From Jiangella alkaliphila (lineage in GTDB: Bacteria > Actinomycetota > Actinomycetes > Jiangellales > Jiangellaceae), in NCBI RefSeq assembly GCF_900105925.1, contig NZ_LT629791.1:3073278-3137277 (forward strand): a stretch of 64,000 nt of DNA, in the 5' to 3' direction. Each line of letters opens with the position of its first letter. Within the stretch, counting starts at the first letter, position 1. Under the pieces are notes generated by a model, which did not search any database, was not told the origin of the DNA, and was given only the letters and a program-made list of their open reading frames with translations. A program made the translations under genes and the position numbers. This document shows positions 50,775 to 59,725 of this stretch, piece by piece.

Positions 50775-52022
50775 GTGACCACAACCGTCGCCGACCTGGG
50801 CCGCGCCGCCCGCACGGCCGCCGCCGAGCTGGCCGTCCGCACCCGCGCCGAGAAGGACGCCGCCCTGCACGCCATGGCCGACGCGCTGGTCGCGAACGCC
50901 GCGGCGATCATCGAGCGCAACGCCGCCGACGTCGAGCGGGCCCGCGAGTCCGGCACCGCCGAGGCGATGATCGACCGGCTGCGGCTCGACGACCAGCGCA
51001 TCGCCGGCATGGCGAGCGGGCTGCGGCAGGTCGCCGGCCTGCCCGACCCCGTCGGCGAGGTGTGCCGTGGGTACACGCTGCCCAACGGCCTGCAGGTCAC
51101 CCAGCGCCGGGTGCCGCTGGGCGTCGTCGGCATCATCTACGAGGCCCGTCCCAACGTCACCGCCGACGCCGCCGGGCTGGCGCTGAAGAGCGGCAACGCG
51201 GTCCTGCTCAAGGGGTCCTCCAGTGCCGCGGCGTCCAACGAGGCGATCGTAGGCGTGCTGTCGGCCGCCGTGGAGTCCGCCGGGCTGCCGGGCGCCGCCG
51301 TCCAGCTGGTCGCGGGCGGGCACGACCAGGCGAAGGAGCTCATGCGGGCGCGCGGCCTGGTCGACGTGCTCATCCCGCGCGGCGGCGCCGGGCTGATCCG
51401 CAGCGTCGTCGAGGAGTCGACCGTCCCCGTCATCGAGACCGGGGTCGGCAACTGCCACGTGTACGTCGACGCCGACGCCGATCTCGCCATGGCGCTGCAG
51501 ATCCTGCTCAACGCGAAGACGCAGCGGCCCAGCGTGTGCAACGCCGCCGAGACGCTGCTCGTGCACGCCGGTGTCGCGGCCGAGTTCCTGCCGGCCGCGC
51601 TCGCCGCGCTGCGCGACGCCGGGGTCACCGTGCACGGCGACGAGCGGGTCCGGGGCTACGACGACGCGGTCGCGCCGGCCACCGACGACGACTGGGCCGC
51701 CGAGTACCTCTCGCTCGACCTCGCCGCCGCCGTCGTCGACACCCTCGACGACGCCGTGGCGCACATCCGGCGGTGGGGGAGCGGGCACACCGAGGCCATC
51801 GTCACCCGGTCGCTCGACGCGTCGCGCCGGTTCGCCGCCACGACCGACTCCGCCGCCGTCATGGTCAACGCCTCCACCCGGTTCACCGACGGCGAGCAGC
51901 TCGGCTTCGGCGCCGAGATCGGCATCTCGACGCAGAAGCTGCACGCCCGCGGCCCGATGGGCCTGCCGGAGCTCACCACCACCACGTACGTCGTCACCGG
52001 TGACGGGCACGTCAGAGGCTGA
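50775..52022 (+). CDS. proA: Glutamate-5-semialdehyde dehydrogenase (gamma-glutamyl phosphate reductase)
   Basis: A 415-residue ALDH-superfamily enzyme reducing gamma-glutamyl phosphate to the semialdehyde in proline synthesis. The catalytic Cys255 lies in [13 protein letters not shown]; the NADPH region is [14 protein letters not shown], and PRGGAGLIR follows. Length is normal. It has its own leaderless promoter because it is separated from proB by the surface-protein and efflux insertion. Confidence 0.95.
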   Translation: MTTTVADLGRAARTAAAELAVRTRAEKDAALHAMADALVANAAAIIERNAADVERARESGTAEAMIDRLRLDDQRIAGMASGLRQVAGLPDPVGEVCRGYTLPNGLQVTQRRVPLGVVGIIYEARPNVTADAAGLALKSGNAVLLKGSSSAAASNEAIVGVLSAAVESAGLPGAAVQLVAGGHDQAKELMRARGLVDVLIPRGGAGLIRSVVEESTVPVIETGVGNCHVYVDADADLAMALQILLNAKTQRPSVCNAAETLLVHAGVAAEFLPAALAALRDAGVTVHGDERVRGYDDAVAPATDDDWAAEYLSLDLAAAVVDTLDDAVAHIRRWGSGHTEAIVTRSLDASRRFAATTDSAAVMVNASTRFTDGEQLGFGAEIGISTQKLHARGPMGLPELTTTTYVVTGDGHVRG

Positions 52023-52025
52023 CGG

Positions 52026-52031
52026 TAGGCT
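52026..52031 (+). promoter_or_regulatory. -10 box TAGGCT before the 48-residue membrane protein
   Basis: TAGGCT lies 8 bases before ATG 52040 with no ribosome site, the leaderless pattern seen repeatedly in this window. Confidence 0.45.
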
Positions 52032-52039
52032 TGCGCAGC

Positions 52040-52186
52040 ATGGACACCGTCGTGCTGCTGGCCGAGGAGGCGCACTCCTCGTCGGAGGGGTTTCCCGCGT
52101 GGGCCTGGGGCCTCTCCGCGTTCGGCATTCTCCTCCTGCTGCTGTACATCGTGCTGAGCTTCGGCAGGGGGCGGCCGCACGCCTGA
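52040..52186 (+). CDS. 48-residue single-helix membrane protein
   Basis: A very short gene: MDTVVLLAEEAHSSSEGFP, then a helix of about 22 residues (WAWGLSAFGILLLLLYIVL) and a short SFGRGRPHA tail. The outside-first arrangement is suggested by the positive C-terminus. It lies between proA and nadD, where actinomycetes commonly have a small unnamed membrane protein. A leaderless -10 box supports it being real. Function unknown. Confidence 0.7.
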   Translation: MDTVVLLAEEAHSSSEGFPAWAWGLSAFGILLLLLYIVLSFGRGRPHA

Positions 52187-52201
52187 GCAGGCTGCGCGCA
52201 C

Positions 52202-52207
52202 TACGGT
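52202..52207 (+). promoter_or_regulatory. -10 box TACGGT before nadD
   Basis: TACGGT ends 6 bases before GTG 52214, favouring that codon over GTG 52208 as the nadD start. Confidence 0.35.
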
Positions 52208-52213
52208 GTGTCG

Positions 52214-52810
52214 GTGAGCAACCCGAAGCGGCTCGGTGTCATGGGTGGGACGTTCGACCCCATCCATCACGGCCACCTGGTGGCGGCCAGCGAGGTGCAG
52301 CACTGGTTCCACCTCGACGAGGTGGTCTTCGTGCCCACCGGCCAGCCGTGGCAGAAGACCGAGCGCGTCGTCACGCCGCCCGAGGACCGCTACCTCATGA
52401 CGGTCATCGCGACGGCGTCGAACCCGGTGTTCTCCGTCAGCCGGGTCGACATCGACCGCGCCGGCCCCACCTACACCGTCGACACGCTCCGCGACCTCCG
52501 TGCGCACTACGGCGACGACACCGAGCTGTTCTTCATCACCGGCGCCGACGCGCTCGGGCAGATCCTGTCCTGGCGCGACCACGACGAGCTGTTCGAGCTG
52601 GCCCACTTCGTCGGCTGCACCCGGCCCGGGCACGACCTCTCCGCCGTCGGGCTGCCGGAGGACAAGGTGACGCTGGTCGAGGTGCCGGCGCTGGCGATCT
52701 CGTCCAGCGAGTGCCGGCACCGGGTCAGGGGCGACGAGCCGATCTGGTACCTGGTGCCCGACGGCATCGTCCAGTACATCAACAAACGCGGCCTCTACGT
52801 CGAGGCATGA
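52214..52810 (+). CDS. nadD: Nicotinate-nucleotide adenylyltransferase
   Basis: A 198-residue enzyme joining nicotinate mononucleotide and ATP to form deamido-NAD. N-terminal [15 protein letters not shown] holds the H-x-G-H nucleotidyl-transfer motif, and [10 protein letters not shown] near residue 163 is the ISSTxIR-type motif. GTG 52214 is preferred from the -10 spacing; 52208 would add two residues. It is followed by rsfS and the phosphatase in the usual actinobacterial order. Confidence 0.93.
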   Translation: MSNPKRLGVMGGTFDPIHHGHLVAASEVQHWFHLDEVVFVPTGQPWQKTERVVTPPEDRYLMTVIATASNPVFSVSRVDIDRAGPTYTVDTLRDLRAHYGDDTELFFITGADALGQILSWRDHDELFELAHFVGCTRPGHDLSAVGLPEDKVTLVEVPALAISSSECRHRVRGDEPIWYLVPDGIVQYINKRGLYVEA

Positions 52811-52859
52811 GACGCTGGACCGGTCAACGTCCCGGTCCCAGGAAGAGGAGGAACGCCGC

Positions 52860-53258
52860 TTGACCGCAACCGATCGCGCCATCCAGCTGGCGGTCGCCGC
52901 CGCGGAGGCCGCGTCCGACAAACTGGCCGACGACATCGTCGCATTCGACGTGTCCGAGCGGATGGCCATCACCGACGTGTTCCTGGTGTGCTCGGCGTCC
53001 AACGACCGCCAGGTGCGCTCCGTCGTCGACGCCGTCGAGGAGAAGCTGCGCGACCTCGGCGCCCGCCCCGTCAGTCGCGAGGGCGAGCGCGAGGGCCGCT
53101 GGGTGCTGCTCGACTACGTCGAGATCGTCGTGCACGTGCAGCACGCCGAGGAGCGGGTGTTCTACGCCCTCGAGCGGCTGTGGAAGGACTGCCCGACCAT
53201 CGAGCTGCCCGCCGAGGTGAACGCCGGTCGCGGCCCCCGCGCCGGAGACGGGGCGTGA
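52860..53258 (+). CDS. rsfS: Ribosome silencing factor RsfS
   Basis: A 132-residue protein that binds L14 on the large subunit and blocks subunit joining when nutrients are scarce. The core is DIVAFDVSERMAITDVFLVC ... EGRWVLLDYVEIVVHV, with a basic Arg-rich end. The start is TTG 52860 with GAGGAGG 9 bases upstream. It overlaps the next gene by GTGA. Confidence 0.93.
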   Translation: MTATDRAIQLAVAAAEAASDKLADDIVAFDVSERMAITDVFLVCSASNDRQVRSVVDAVEEKLRDLGARPVSREGEREGRWVLLDYVEIVVHVQHAEERVFYALERLWKDCPTIELPAEVNAGRGPRAGDGA

Positions 53259-53890
53259 GCCGGCGCATCGTGCTCTGGCGCCACGGCCGGACGGAGTGGA
53301 ACGCCGCCGGGCGCTTCCAGGGCCAGACCGATGTCGATCTCGACGAGCTCGGCCGCGAGCAGGCGCGCGAGGCCGCCGCCCGGCTGGCCGCGCTCGCGCC
53401 CGACCTGCTGGTCTCGTCGGACCTGCGGCGCGCCCAGGACACCATCGCCGCGCTCGCGGCCCTGGTCGGCCTGGACGTCGAGCTCGACCAGCGGCTGCGC
53501 GAGACCTACGCCGGCGACTGGCAGGGCCTGACGTCAGCCGAGATCTCCGCCAACTGGCCCGACGAGTACAAGGCCTGGCGCGGCGGCGACCCGCTGCTGC
53601 GCGTCGGCGGCGGCGAGACCCGCCAGGAAGTCGCCGAGCGGATGTTCGCCGCCGTCACCGACGCCGCCGCCCGGCTGCCCGAGAATGGCCTCGCCGTCCT
53701 CACCTCCCACGGCGGCGCGGCCCGGCTGGGCATCGCCGCCCTCATCGGCATGCCGCTGCACCGCTTCACCAACGTCGGCGGGCTGTCCAACTGCTCGTGG
53801 TCCATGCTGCGCGAGGGCGACGACGGCTGGATCCTGGTCGAGCACAACGCCGGCACCCTGCCCACTCCAGTGGTGATCGAAGAGGGGTGA
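53255..53890 (+). CDS. Histidine phosphatase (phosphoglycerate-mutase-like) protein
   Basis: A 211-residue enzyme with phospho-acceptor His in VLWRHGRTEWN, the second Arg/Glu set around LRETYAGDWQG, and the proton-donor region SHGGAARLG near residue 145. Such proteins dephosphorylate small phosphoesters. GTGA overlaps rsfS. In many Actinobacteria this gene closes the nadD-rsfS cluster before a tRNA-Ala, as here. The exact substrate is unknown. Confidence 0.88.
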   Translation: MSRRIVLWRHGRTEWNAAGRFQGQTDVDLDELGREQAREAAARLAALAPDLLVSSDLRRAQDTIAALAALVGLDVELDQRLRETYAGDWQGLTSAEISANWPDEYKAWRGGDPLLRVGGGETRQEVAERMFAAVTDAAARLPENGLAVLTSHGGAARLGIAALIGMPLHRFTNVGGLSNCSWSMLREGDDGWILVEHNAGTLPTPVVIEEG

Positions 53891-54003
53891 ACTGGTAGCC
53901 TCTCCGAGGTCGATCGGCCCGCTTTTCGGGGCCGGTTGCCGCGGGTGGGTCCGATTATGTGGTTCACCTCGCCGTCGGCTAAGCTTACGAAGCCGTTCGG
54001 CAC

Positions 54004-54076
54004 GGGGCTGTGGCGCAGCTGGTAGCGCACCTCCATGGCATGGAGGGGGTCAGGGGTTCGAGTCCCCTCAGCTCCA
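54004..54076 (+). tRNA. tRNA-Ala(GGC)
   Basis: A 73-base cloverleaf: acceptor GGGGCTG with CAGCTCC, D arm GCGC-AGCTGGTA-GCGC, anticodon stem CCTCC/GGAGG around loop ATGGCAT (anticodon GGC), and T arm AGGGG-TTCGAGT-CCCCT. Discriminator A at 54076; CCA is not encoded (CCC follows). It is the likely integration site for the element that follows. Confidence 0.95.
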
Positions 54077-54224
54077 CCCAATCCGCTGGTCAGTGGCCAT
54101 GTTCGAAGTCCTCATCCAGGAGGACCGCATGGCCGCTCACCACAAACTCACCACTTCACCAGCGGCTTCGGCCTGTCTTGGCCGGACTCTGCGCCGCTCG
54201 GCGCGTCTCGTGCACCTGTCCGGC

Positions 54225-54497
54225 ATGAACTCCGAGACACGCTCCGACGAACACGACGAACCACCAGCGGCACCCGGCCTGGGCAACGTCGTCGGCGAGA
54301 CGCTGACCTTGCAGGATCTGGCCACCCAGCTGGGGGTGACCGTCCAGACGCTCTACGACCTTCGTAGCCAAGGCCGCGGGCCGCGAGGCTTCCGCGTGGG
54401 CCGTGAACTCCAGTTCAGACGCAGCGAGATCGACGCCTGGCTGGCGTGGATGGAGGGGGCCGATGCCAAGCGCCACCCACGTGGAGGCTCCCGGTGA
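54225..54497 (+). CDS. Excisionase-like helix-turn-helix protein
   Basis: A 90-residue MerR/excisionase-type DNA-binding protein: LTLQDLATQLGVTVQTLYDL is the helix-turn-helix and GFRVGRELQFRRSEIDAWLA is the following wing and helix. Such proteins direct excision by the adjacent integrase. ATG 54225 is the most likely start, though no good ribosome site is seen; the frame stays open back to GTG 54093. The stop overlaps the integrase GTG. Confidence 0.75.
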   Translation: MNSETRSDEHDEPPAAPGLGNVVGETLTLQDLATQLGVTVQTLYDLRSQGRGPRGFRVGRELQFRRSEIDAWLAWMEGADAKRHPRGGSR

Positions 54498-55780
54498 GCG
54501 GGGGACGGCCGCGCACGGCGATCGGCACCTACGGCACGATCAACGTCCGGACCTGTGGGCATCGCCGCTATGTGGCGCGCACCAGATTCCGTGACCTCGA
54601 TGGCCAGCTGCGTGAGGTGACCGCCACCGCGGGCTCTCGCACGGCCGCTCAGGCAGAACTCAAAGAACGGCTGGTGTGCCGGCCCGGATACGGCACAGGC
54701 GGTCTGCTGAGCATGTCCAGCCCGTTAGGCGACCTCGTCGAGCTCTGGCTAGCCGATCTCGCACTTCGCGACATCTCGGAGAACACCAAGAACAACTACC
54801 GCGATGACCTGCGGCTGCACGTGCGGCCATTCTTCGAGCACTACACGCTGGGCGAGATCACCACCGGGCGCGTCGAGTCCTTCCTCAAGTCCGAACTCGC
54901 GGTCTCATACTCGCGGGCCAAGCACTCCAGGACCGTCCTCAACCTGCTCTTCACATTCGCCTTGCGCAACGACGCCATGCCCCGCAATCCGGTCGAGGGC
55001 ACGTCGCCTCTGGCGAAGCCGAAGAGCCAGATCCAAGCGCTCACGCTCGAGCAGGTGCAGGCCATCCGTGCAGCGGCGGCGACATGGCGAACCGGCCCCG
55101 GCGTGAAGGGTCCCAAGCCGGACGGGCAGGTCCGCGACGCGATCGAGGTTCTGCTCGGCACGTCCATGCGACCTGGGGAGGCGCTTGCGCTGCGACCTTG
55201 CGACATCGTCGACGGCAAGCGCGGGATGGTGGCGCATGTGCGAGGGACGGTCGTCTACGTTCAGGGCAAAGGCACTTTCCGCCAAGATCATCCCAAGACC
55301 GACGCGTCGATCCGGCAGATCCCCGTGCCGGCGTTCGCGGCTGAGGTGCTGCGGCGCCGCATCGCGCTCATGGGTCCAGAGCAGCGGGAGCGCACCATCT
55401 TCGCCAACCGGACCGGAGGCCCGCTGAGCCAGCACAACTTCCGGCGCACGTTCCGGGAATTCCTCGTACTCGCTGGGCTGCAAGACACCGGCATCACCCC
55501 GCGCTGGTACCGCCGCACGGGGGCAACTGTGCTGGCCCGCGGGCTCGGCATGGAAGCCGCAGCGACTCACCTGGGGCATACCTCGAAAGCGATCACCGAG
55601 GGTCACTACGTCGAGCCGGATCAGTCGATCGACTACCAGGCGGCCGCCGTGCTGGAGAAGACGCTCCGACCCCGCGACCGCTCTTCAGCGATGGTGTCGC
55701 AGAGTTCCTCGGCCGATCTTCACGGGTTGCCGGTGGGCCAGGTGGTCATCGCTGTAGCCACGACGTCTTCGAGGTCCTGA
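54494..55780 (+). CDS. Tyrosine recombinase (integrase)
   Basis: A 428-residue site-specific recombinase. The N-terminal arm-binding region is followed by a SAM-like core-binding domain (about 75-165) and the catalytic domain. Residues are R226 in SMRPGEAL, a box II reading R337-W-Y-R340 where H-x-x-R is usual, H359/H362 in HLGH, and nucleophile Y372. The His-to-Arg change in box II is uncommon and may lower activity. The last 30 residues (SSAMVSQ onward) have no match to the family and read into the opposite-strand TetR gene for 61 bases. GTGA overlaps the excisionase gene. Confidence 0.85.
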   Translation: MSGGRPRTAIGTYGTINVRTCGHRRYVARTRFRDLDGQLREVTATAGSRTAAQAELKERLVCRPGYGTGGLLSMSSPLGDLVELWLADLALRDISENTKNNYRDDLRLHVRPFFEHYTLGEITTGRVESFLKSELAVSYSRAKHSRTVLNLLFTFALRNDAMPRNPVEGTSPLAKPKSQIQALTLEQVQAIRAAAATWRTGPGVKGPKPDGQVRDAIEVLLGTSMRPGEALALRPCDIVDGKRGMVAHVRGTVVYVQGKGTFRQDHPKTDASIRQIPVPAFAAEVLRRRIALMGPEQRERTIFANRTGGPLSQHNFRRTFREFLVLAGLQDTGITPRWYRRTGATVLARGLGMEAAATHLGHTSKAITEGHYVEPDQSIDYQAAAVLEKTLRPRDRSSAMVSQSSSADLHGLPVGQVVIAVATTSSRS

Positions 55781-56325
55781 CGGTCGTGCCCGTCTCTAGC
55801 GAGTTGTGAGAGCCCTTGCCAGACGGCGACTGAGAACGTGGCGAGTGCGTGAGCGTCCGTGTCGGCAGGGAGTTCTCTCCGCTCGATATCGGCCAGGATC
55901 ATGCCCTCGATCAGGCTTGATGTCTGGGTGCGGCGCGCTCGCAGGTCTGCTGCGATCGACCCGGAAGCGGTGGTGTGGTTGGTGGCACCGTTGAGAATGA
56001 GGCATCCGGCGGGACGGCCGGGCAGAGTCTGCTGAATCGCCGCCTGCGCCAGCAGTCGGCGGACGGCTCGGTATGCGGTGGGTTCTGTCTCGATGGCCTC
56101 CTGGATGTAGGCGCCGTACCGGCGCGCATAGGCCTCGACCGCTTCCTCGAAGAGGCTCTGCTTGTCGGAGAAGGCTGTGTACAGGCTCGGTGCGGTGATC
56201 CCCATCGCCTCGGTGAGGTCGCGGATCGACACGGTGTCGTAGCCGCGCTCCCAGAACAGCAGCATCGCTTGTTCGAGGGCGGCGTCGCGGTCGAAGCCTC
56301 TCGGGCGTCCTGTCCTGGCGGCCAT
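55720..56325 (-). CDS. TetR family regulator of the SDR-MFS cassette
   Basis: A 201-residue repressor starting AARTGRPRGFDRDAALEQAM. The HTH is VSIRDLTEAMGITAPSLYTAF (short segment) at about 33-52, followed by a TetR_C-like ligand domain with GCLILNGATNHT. It belongs to the large group next to short-chain dehydrogenases. ATG 56325 is chosen; ATG 56334 would add three residues. Its 3' end overlaps the integrase gene tail to tail. It is divergent from the SDR-MFS operon, with two operator-like repeats in the 78-base gap. Confidence 0.85.
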   Translation of the reverse strand: MAARTGRPRGFDRDAALEQAMLLFWERGYDTVSIRDLTEAMGITAPSLYTAFSDKQSLFEEAVEAYARRYGAYIQEAIETEPTAYRAVRRLLAQAAIQQTLPGRPAGCLILNGATNHTTASGSIAADLRARRTQTSSLIEGMILADIERRELPADTDAHALATFSVAVWQGLSQLARDGHDRQDLEDVVATAMTTWPTGNP

Positions 56326-56335
56326 GTCCGGCATT

Positions 56336-56393
56336 CTATAGCGATCGCTCTGGAACGTGTTATCGTCATTTCCGTATCGATCGCTATGGAACG
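56336..56393. promoter_or_regulatory. Paired operator repeats between tetR and the SDR gene
   Basis: Two 22-base copies (56336-56357 and 56372-56393) match at 18 positions, 36 bases apart. Each contains CGATCGCT in an imperfect dyad, followed by TGGAACG. The spacing puts them on roughly the same DNA face modulo 3.5 turns and covers both divergent promoters. Probable TetR binding sites. Confidence 0.6.
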
Positions 56394-56403
56394 AGGGTGG
56401 GAT

Positions 56404-57156
56404 ATGAAACTGGACGGAATGACGGCACTGGTGACCGGCGGCGGGCGTGGTATCGGCCAGGCGATCTCGCGGCGTCTCGCCGCCGAGGGGGCGCACGTGG
56501 TGGTTCACTACGGCGCCAACCAGGAGGCCGCCCAGGCGACCGCCACGTCAATCCGGCAAGCAGGTGGCCGGGCCGACATCCTCGGTGCCACGCTGGGTGG
56601 CCACGACATCGAGCAGGACGCCGCCGCGCTCTGGGCGGGGTTCGACGCGATCAGCGACCGGCTCGACGTCCTGGTCAACAACGCCGGCATCGCCGACGGC
56701 CGGGGCACGATCGACGACGTCGAGTTCGACAGTCTCGCGCGTCTGCTGGCGGTCAACACCCTGGCCCCGTTCTTCGTCACCAAGCTCGCCCTGCCACGCA
56801 TCAGTGACGGCGGCCGGATCGTCAACGTCTCCACGCACCTGACGCGGGGCGCCGCGCAGCCGGACCTGATCGGCTACGCCATGACCAAGGGCGCCATCGA
56901 CGTCTTCACCGCCACCTTGGGCAAACAGCTCGGGGAACGCGGTATCACCGTCAATGCCGTGGCACCCGGCGTCGTCGACACCGACATGAACGCTGCCTGG
57001 CTCGATCACGCACGCGACATGGTGGCCATGCAGTCACCTCTGGGCCGCGTCGCTCAGCCGTCGGACATCGGCGACGTGGTCGCCTTCCTGGCCTCGGACG
57101 ACAGCCGCTGGGTCACCGGGCAGCACATCGACACGTCCGGCGGGGCGCTGCTGTGA
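56404..57156 (+). CDS. Short-chain dehydrogenase/reductase
   Basis: A 250-residue classical SDR with NAD(P) motif TGGGRGIG (11-18), NNAG (92-95) and catalytic triad S143, Y158, K162 (YAMTK). It resembles 3-oxoacyl-ACP-reductase-like enzymes often encoded beside TetR and drug exporters. The substrate is unknown. ATG 56404 follows GAGGGTGG. The stop overlaps the MFS GTG. Confidence 0.87.
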   Translation: MKLDGMTALVTGGGRGIGQAISRRLAAEGAHVVVHYGANQEAAQATATSIRQAGGRADILGATLGGHDIEQDAAALWAGFDAISDRLDVLVNNAGIADGRGTIDDVEFDSLARLLAVNTLAPFFVTKLALPRISDGGRIVNVSTHLTRGAAQPDLIGYAMTKGAIDVFTATLGKQLGERGITVNAVAPGVVDTDMNAAWLDHARDMVAMQSPLGRVAQPSDIGDVVAFLASDDSRWVTGQHIDTSGGALL

Positions 57157-58610
57157 CCCAGGAGGCCCCTCCTGCCGGGACGCGCACACGCCTGCCGAGC
57201 TGGGTGCCGTTCGGCGCCCTGGTCGGCATCGAGTTCCTCACTGTGATGGACGCCGCCGTGGTCAATATCGCGCTGCCGGTGATCAAGGACGACCTCGGCT
57301 ACAGCCACACCGAGATCTCGTGGGTGGTGAACTGCTATCTCATCGCCTTCGCCGGACTGCTCCTGGCGGCCGGCCGCCTGGCCGACGCGCTCGGGCGCCG
57401 ACGTCTGTTCGTCGCCGGGACCGCGCTGTTCACCGCCGCTTCGGTCGGCTGCGGGTTGGCGGTCGAACCGTGGCATCTGTTGATCGGCCGCGCGGTCCAG
57501 GGTGTGGGCGCGGCGTTGGTGATGCCGGCAGCTCTGGCGCTGATCACCGACATCTTTCCCGAGGGCCCCTCCAGGGTTCGTGCACTGGGCATCTTCGCCA
57601 GCTTGGGAGCCGTGGCCGCGCCCATCGGGCTGACCGTGGGCGGGTTCTTCACCGAACTCGACTGGCACCTGATCTTCTGGACCAATGTGCCACTCGGTGT
57701 GATCATCACCGCGATCGCGCTGACCGGCCTACCAGCACCACCGCCGACGCCGACGCCGGTCGACCTCCTGGGCGCCGTCGCGGCCACCGGCACGTTGAGC
57801 CTGGCCGCGCTGGCTGCGGTGTCGCTGGAGGCCAGCGGACCATCGGCGGCAACCACGATCGCCGCGACCGTGGGCGCGGTCGTCTTCGCGCTCATCCTCG
57901 CGCTCCGGCAACGGTACGCAGCCAACCCCCTCATACCGCCCGCACTGTTGCGGATCCGGTCGATCACCGTCGGCAACAGCATCTTCGCGCTCGTAGGAAC
58001 CGTACTGCTGGGGACCTTCTTCTTCGTCACCTTGTACCTGCAGGAGACCCGCGGACTCGCGCCGCTGCAGGCGACACTCGCCTACGTGCCGATCCCCCTG
58101 GCCGCCTTCACGGGCACCCGGCTGGCTCCCTGGATCATCGGGCGACTCGGCCCGCACAACGCCTTGGGCATGGGGCTACTCGTCCAGGCCGCGACACTCG
58201 CGATCTGGGCGATCGTCGGCGATGCCAGCGGGCCACTCTCCATCGCGCTGGTAGCGCCGACCGTCCCCTGGGGAGTGGGGATGGGCGTCTCGATCGTCAG
58301 CTCCTTCGTCGTCTGCACCAGCGCAGTCCCCGGATCCGTCGCCGGTGCCGCGTCCGGCCTGGCCACCACCGCCTACCAAGGCGGCGGCGCCGTTGGTCTG
58401 GCCCTCGTCGCTGCCCTCGCCGCCGCAACCGGCGACGCCGGCAGCGGGTCACCGGGCCTGACGCAGGCCGCGCAGCTCAGCGGCTACCACTGGGGCATCT
58501 GGGCACTGGCCGGCACCGCGCTCATCGGGGCCGCCCTCACCCGGGCGCTGCCGAGGAGCCAGCAGGAACCGGCCGCCCTCGAGAACCCCGATACCCCCAC
58601 CACGGGCTGA
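57153..58610 (+). CDS. DHA2-type MFS drug:proton antiporter
   Basis: A 485-residue EmrB/QacA-like exporter with about 14 hydrophobic segments. Helix 1 holds VMDAAVVNIALPVI, the A-like loop GRLADALGRRR lies between helices 2 and 3, and motif C-like GASLG/GPIGLTVGG lies in helix 5. GTGA overlaps the SDR gene, so both should respond to the same TetR. It probably exports a toxic compound modified by or related to the SDR substrate. Confidence 0.87.
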   Translation: MTQEAPPAGTRTRLPSWVPFGALVGIEFLTVMDAAVVNIALPVIKDDLGYSHTEISWVVNCYLIAFAGLLLAAGRLADALGRRRLFVAGTALFTAASVGCGLAVEPWHLLIGRAVQGVGAALVMPAALALITDIFPEGPSRVRALGIFASLGAVAAPIGLTVGGFFTELDWHLIFWTNVPLGVIITAIALTGLPAPPPTPTPVDLLGAVAATGTLSLAALAAVSLEASGPSAATTIAATVGAVVFALILALRQRYAANPLIPPALLRIRSITVGNSIFALVGTVLLGTFFFVTLYLQETRGLAPLQATLAYVPIPLAAFTGTRLAPWIIGRLGPHNALGMGLLVQAATLAIWAIVGDASGPLSIALVAPTVPWGVGMGVSIVSSFVVCTSAVPGSVAGAASGLATTAYQGGGAVGLALVAALAAATGDAGSGSPGLTQAAQLSGYHWGIWALAGTALIGAALTRALPRSQQEPAALENPDTPTTG

Positions 58611-59725
58611 TCCTCCATGCCGAGGTTTCCAGACCGGGCCTTGGCGTGGGGTCGCGAGGCGCCCCTCCCGCGGCGGGGACTGTCCGGTCAGCTACGGGAG
58701 CGCGTCGCGGTGGTTCGAAGTACGTGAGGTGTTCTGGTCTTCACCGGGCGTGCAGGCGCGGTGGTGGTCGAGACGTCCGTGGGGGTGTGCATGATCGGGG
58801 ATGGTGGCGACATGGTGAGCCTGCCCGATCGGATGGCGGTGAGCGAGAAGGCGCGTCGATGTCGCTATTTCTCGAAGAGCCGGGCGTCGAACCAGTCGAG
58901 GCATGGGCGCCAGTCGTGGTTGCGCAGGACGGTGAACACCGGGATCTTGGCGTCGGCGGGGCGGATCATGACCGCGTCTTCCCAGGAGGTCCTGGGGCCG
59001 AGCCCGCCCTGCACGGTGATCTGACCGTCCCGATCCTTCGGCGAACCTCGAGGGCGAGGCCGGCGACGAAGACGGCCTGGCGGCTGCGGACCGCGAACCG
59101 TGCCGCGCGAGTGCCGCAGTCATGCTGCTCCTGTCTGCAGGTCAGCAGTGGTTCCGCCACCAGTCGTGGCCGTGGGGCGACCGGGCGGCAACTGGCCGTT
59201 ACGATGGCCGGCGTGGGGCTCCCTGAGACTACCCGGCGCGGCAAGGTACTGGGCGGCCCGGACAGAAAGGTCGTTCGTCGACGGCAGGGGAGGCGGGCCT
59301 ACGGACGGTCCGCCTCTACGACCGCGACGGCCGCCGCAAGTCGCCGCCGACCTTGGCGTGACGGCGATGGCTACACCTGAAAGCGTACAGATGTCCGTCC
59401 GGGGCGACGGCGCCCTCGCCATCCAACATCATCGGTTGGCGCGCACGGGCTCAAGCTCGTAGGAGCACCTGACCATCGCGGGTCACACCACGCCAGGTTG
59501 GGTGGATTTGCTCCGGCCGGACGCCGCTTATGGTCCCGGGACAGGCCCTCGACCACGCTCGGTAGTGGCGGTGTCGACAGGACTGGTGTCGCAGTCGGGA
59601 CGGCCGTGGGCATGACCACCAGGTCACGTGACCGCATGCGGTTCCCCGTGTACGGTCGTGGCGGCCGTGAAGCCGGCCTGGCGGTCCCCGCCCACCGTCA
59701 GGGGGAGCTCGCCTTCCGGCACGTT
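58611..59725. other. Gene-decay region without an intact gene
   Basis: A 1.1-kb stretch with short, out-of-frame pieces. On the minus strand, stop 58865 closes a coherent 56-codon end (DGQITVQGGLGPRTSWED ... WFDARLFEK), and a matching upstream piece (RQAVFVAGLALEVRR) lies one frame off at about 59040-59100, suggesting a frameshifted gene of unknown family. On the plus strand VRLYDRDGRRKSPPTLA near 59300 reads like the start of a phage-type integrase and then stops. No ribosome sites or full domains were found. Confidence 0.4.

Larger units (their letters stand above)
54077..55780 (+). mobile_element. Integration module of a tRNA-Ala-linked island (far end not located)
   Basis: An excisionase-like gene and tyrosine recombinase lie immediately downstream of the tRNA 3' end, the classic left edge of an integrative element. 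Base composition is less extreme than in the core, and decayed and accessory genes continue to about 63604. I found no second copy of the tRNA 3' end downstream, so the right edge is undefined, or the element is a remnant. Confidence 0.55.
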
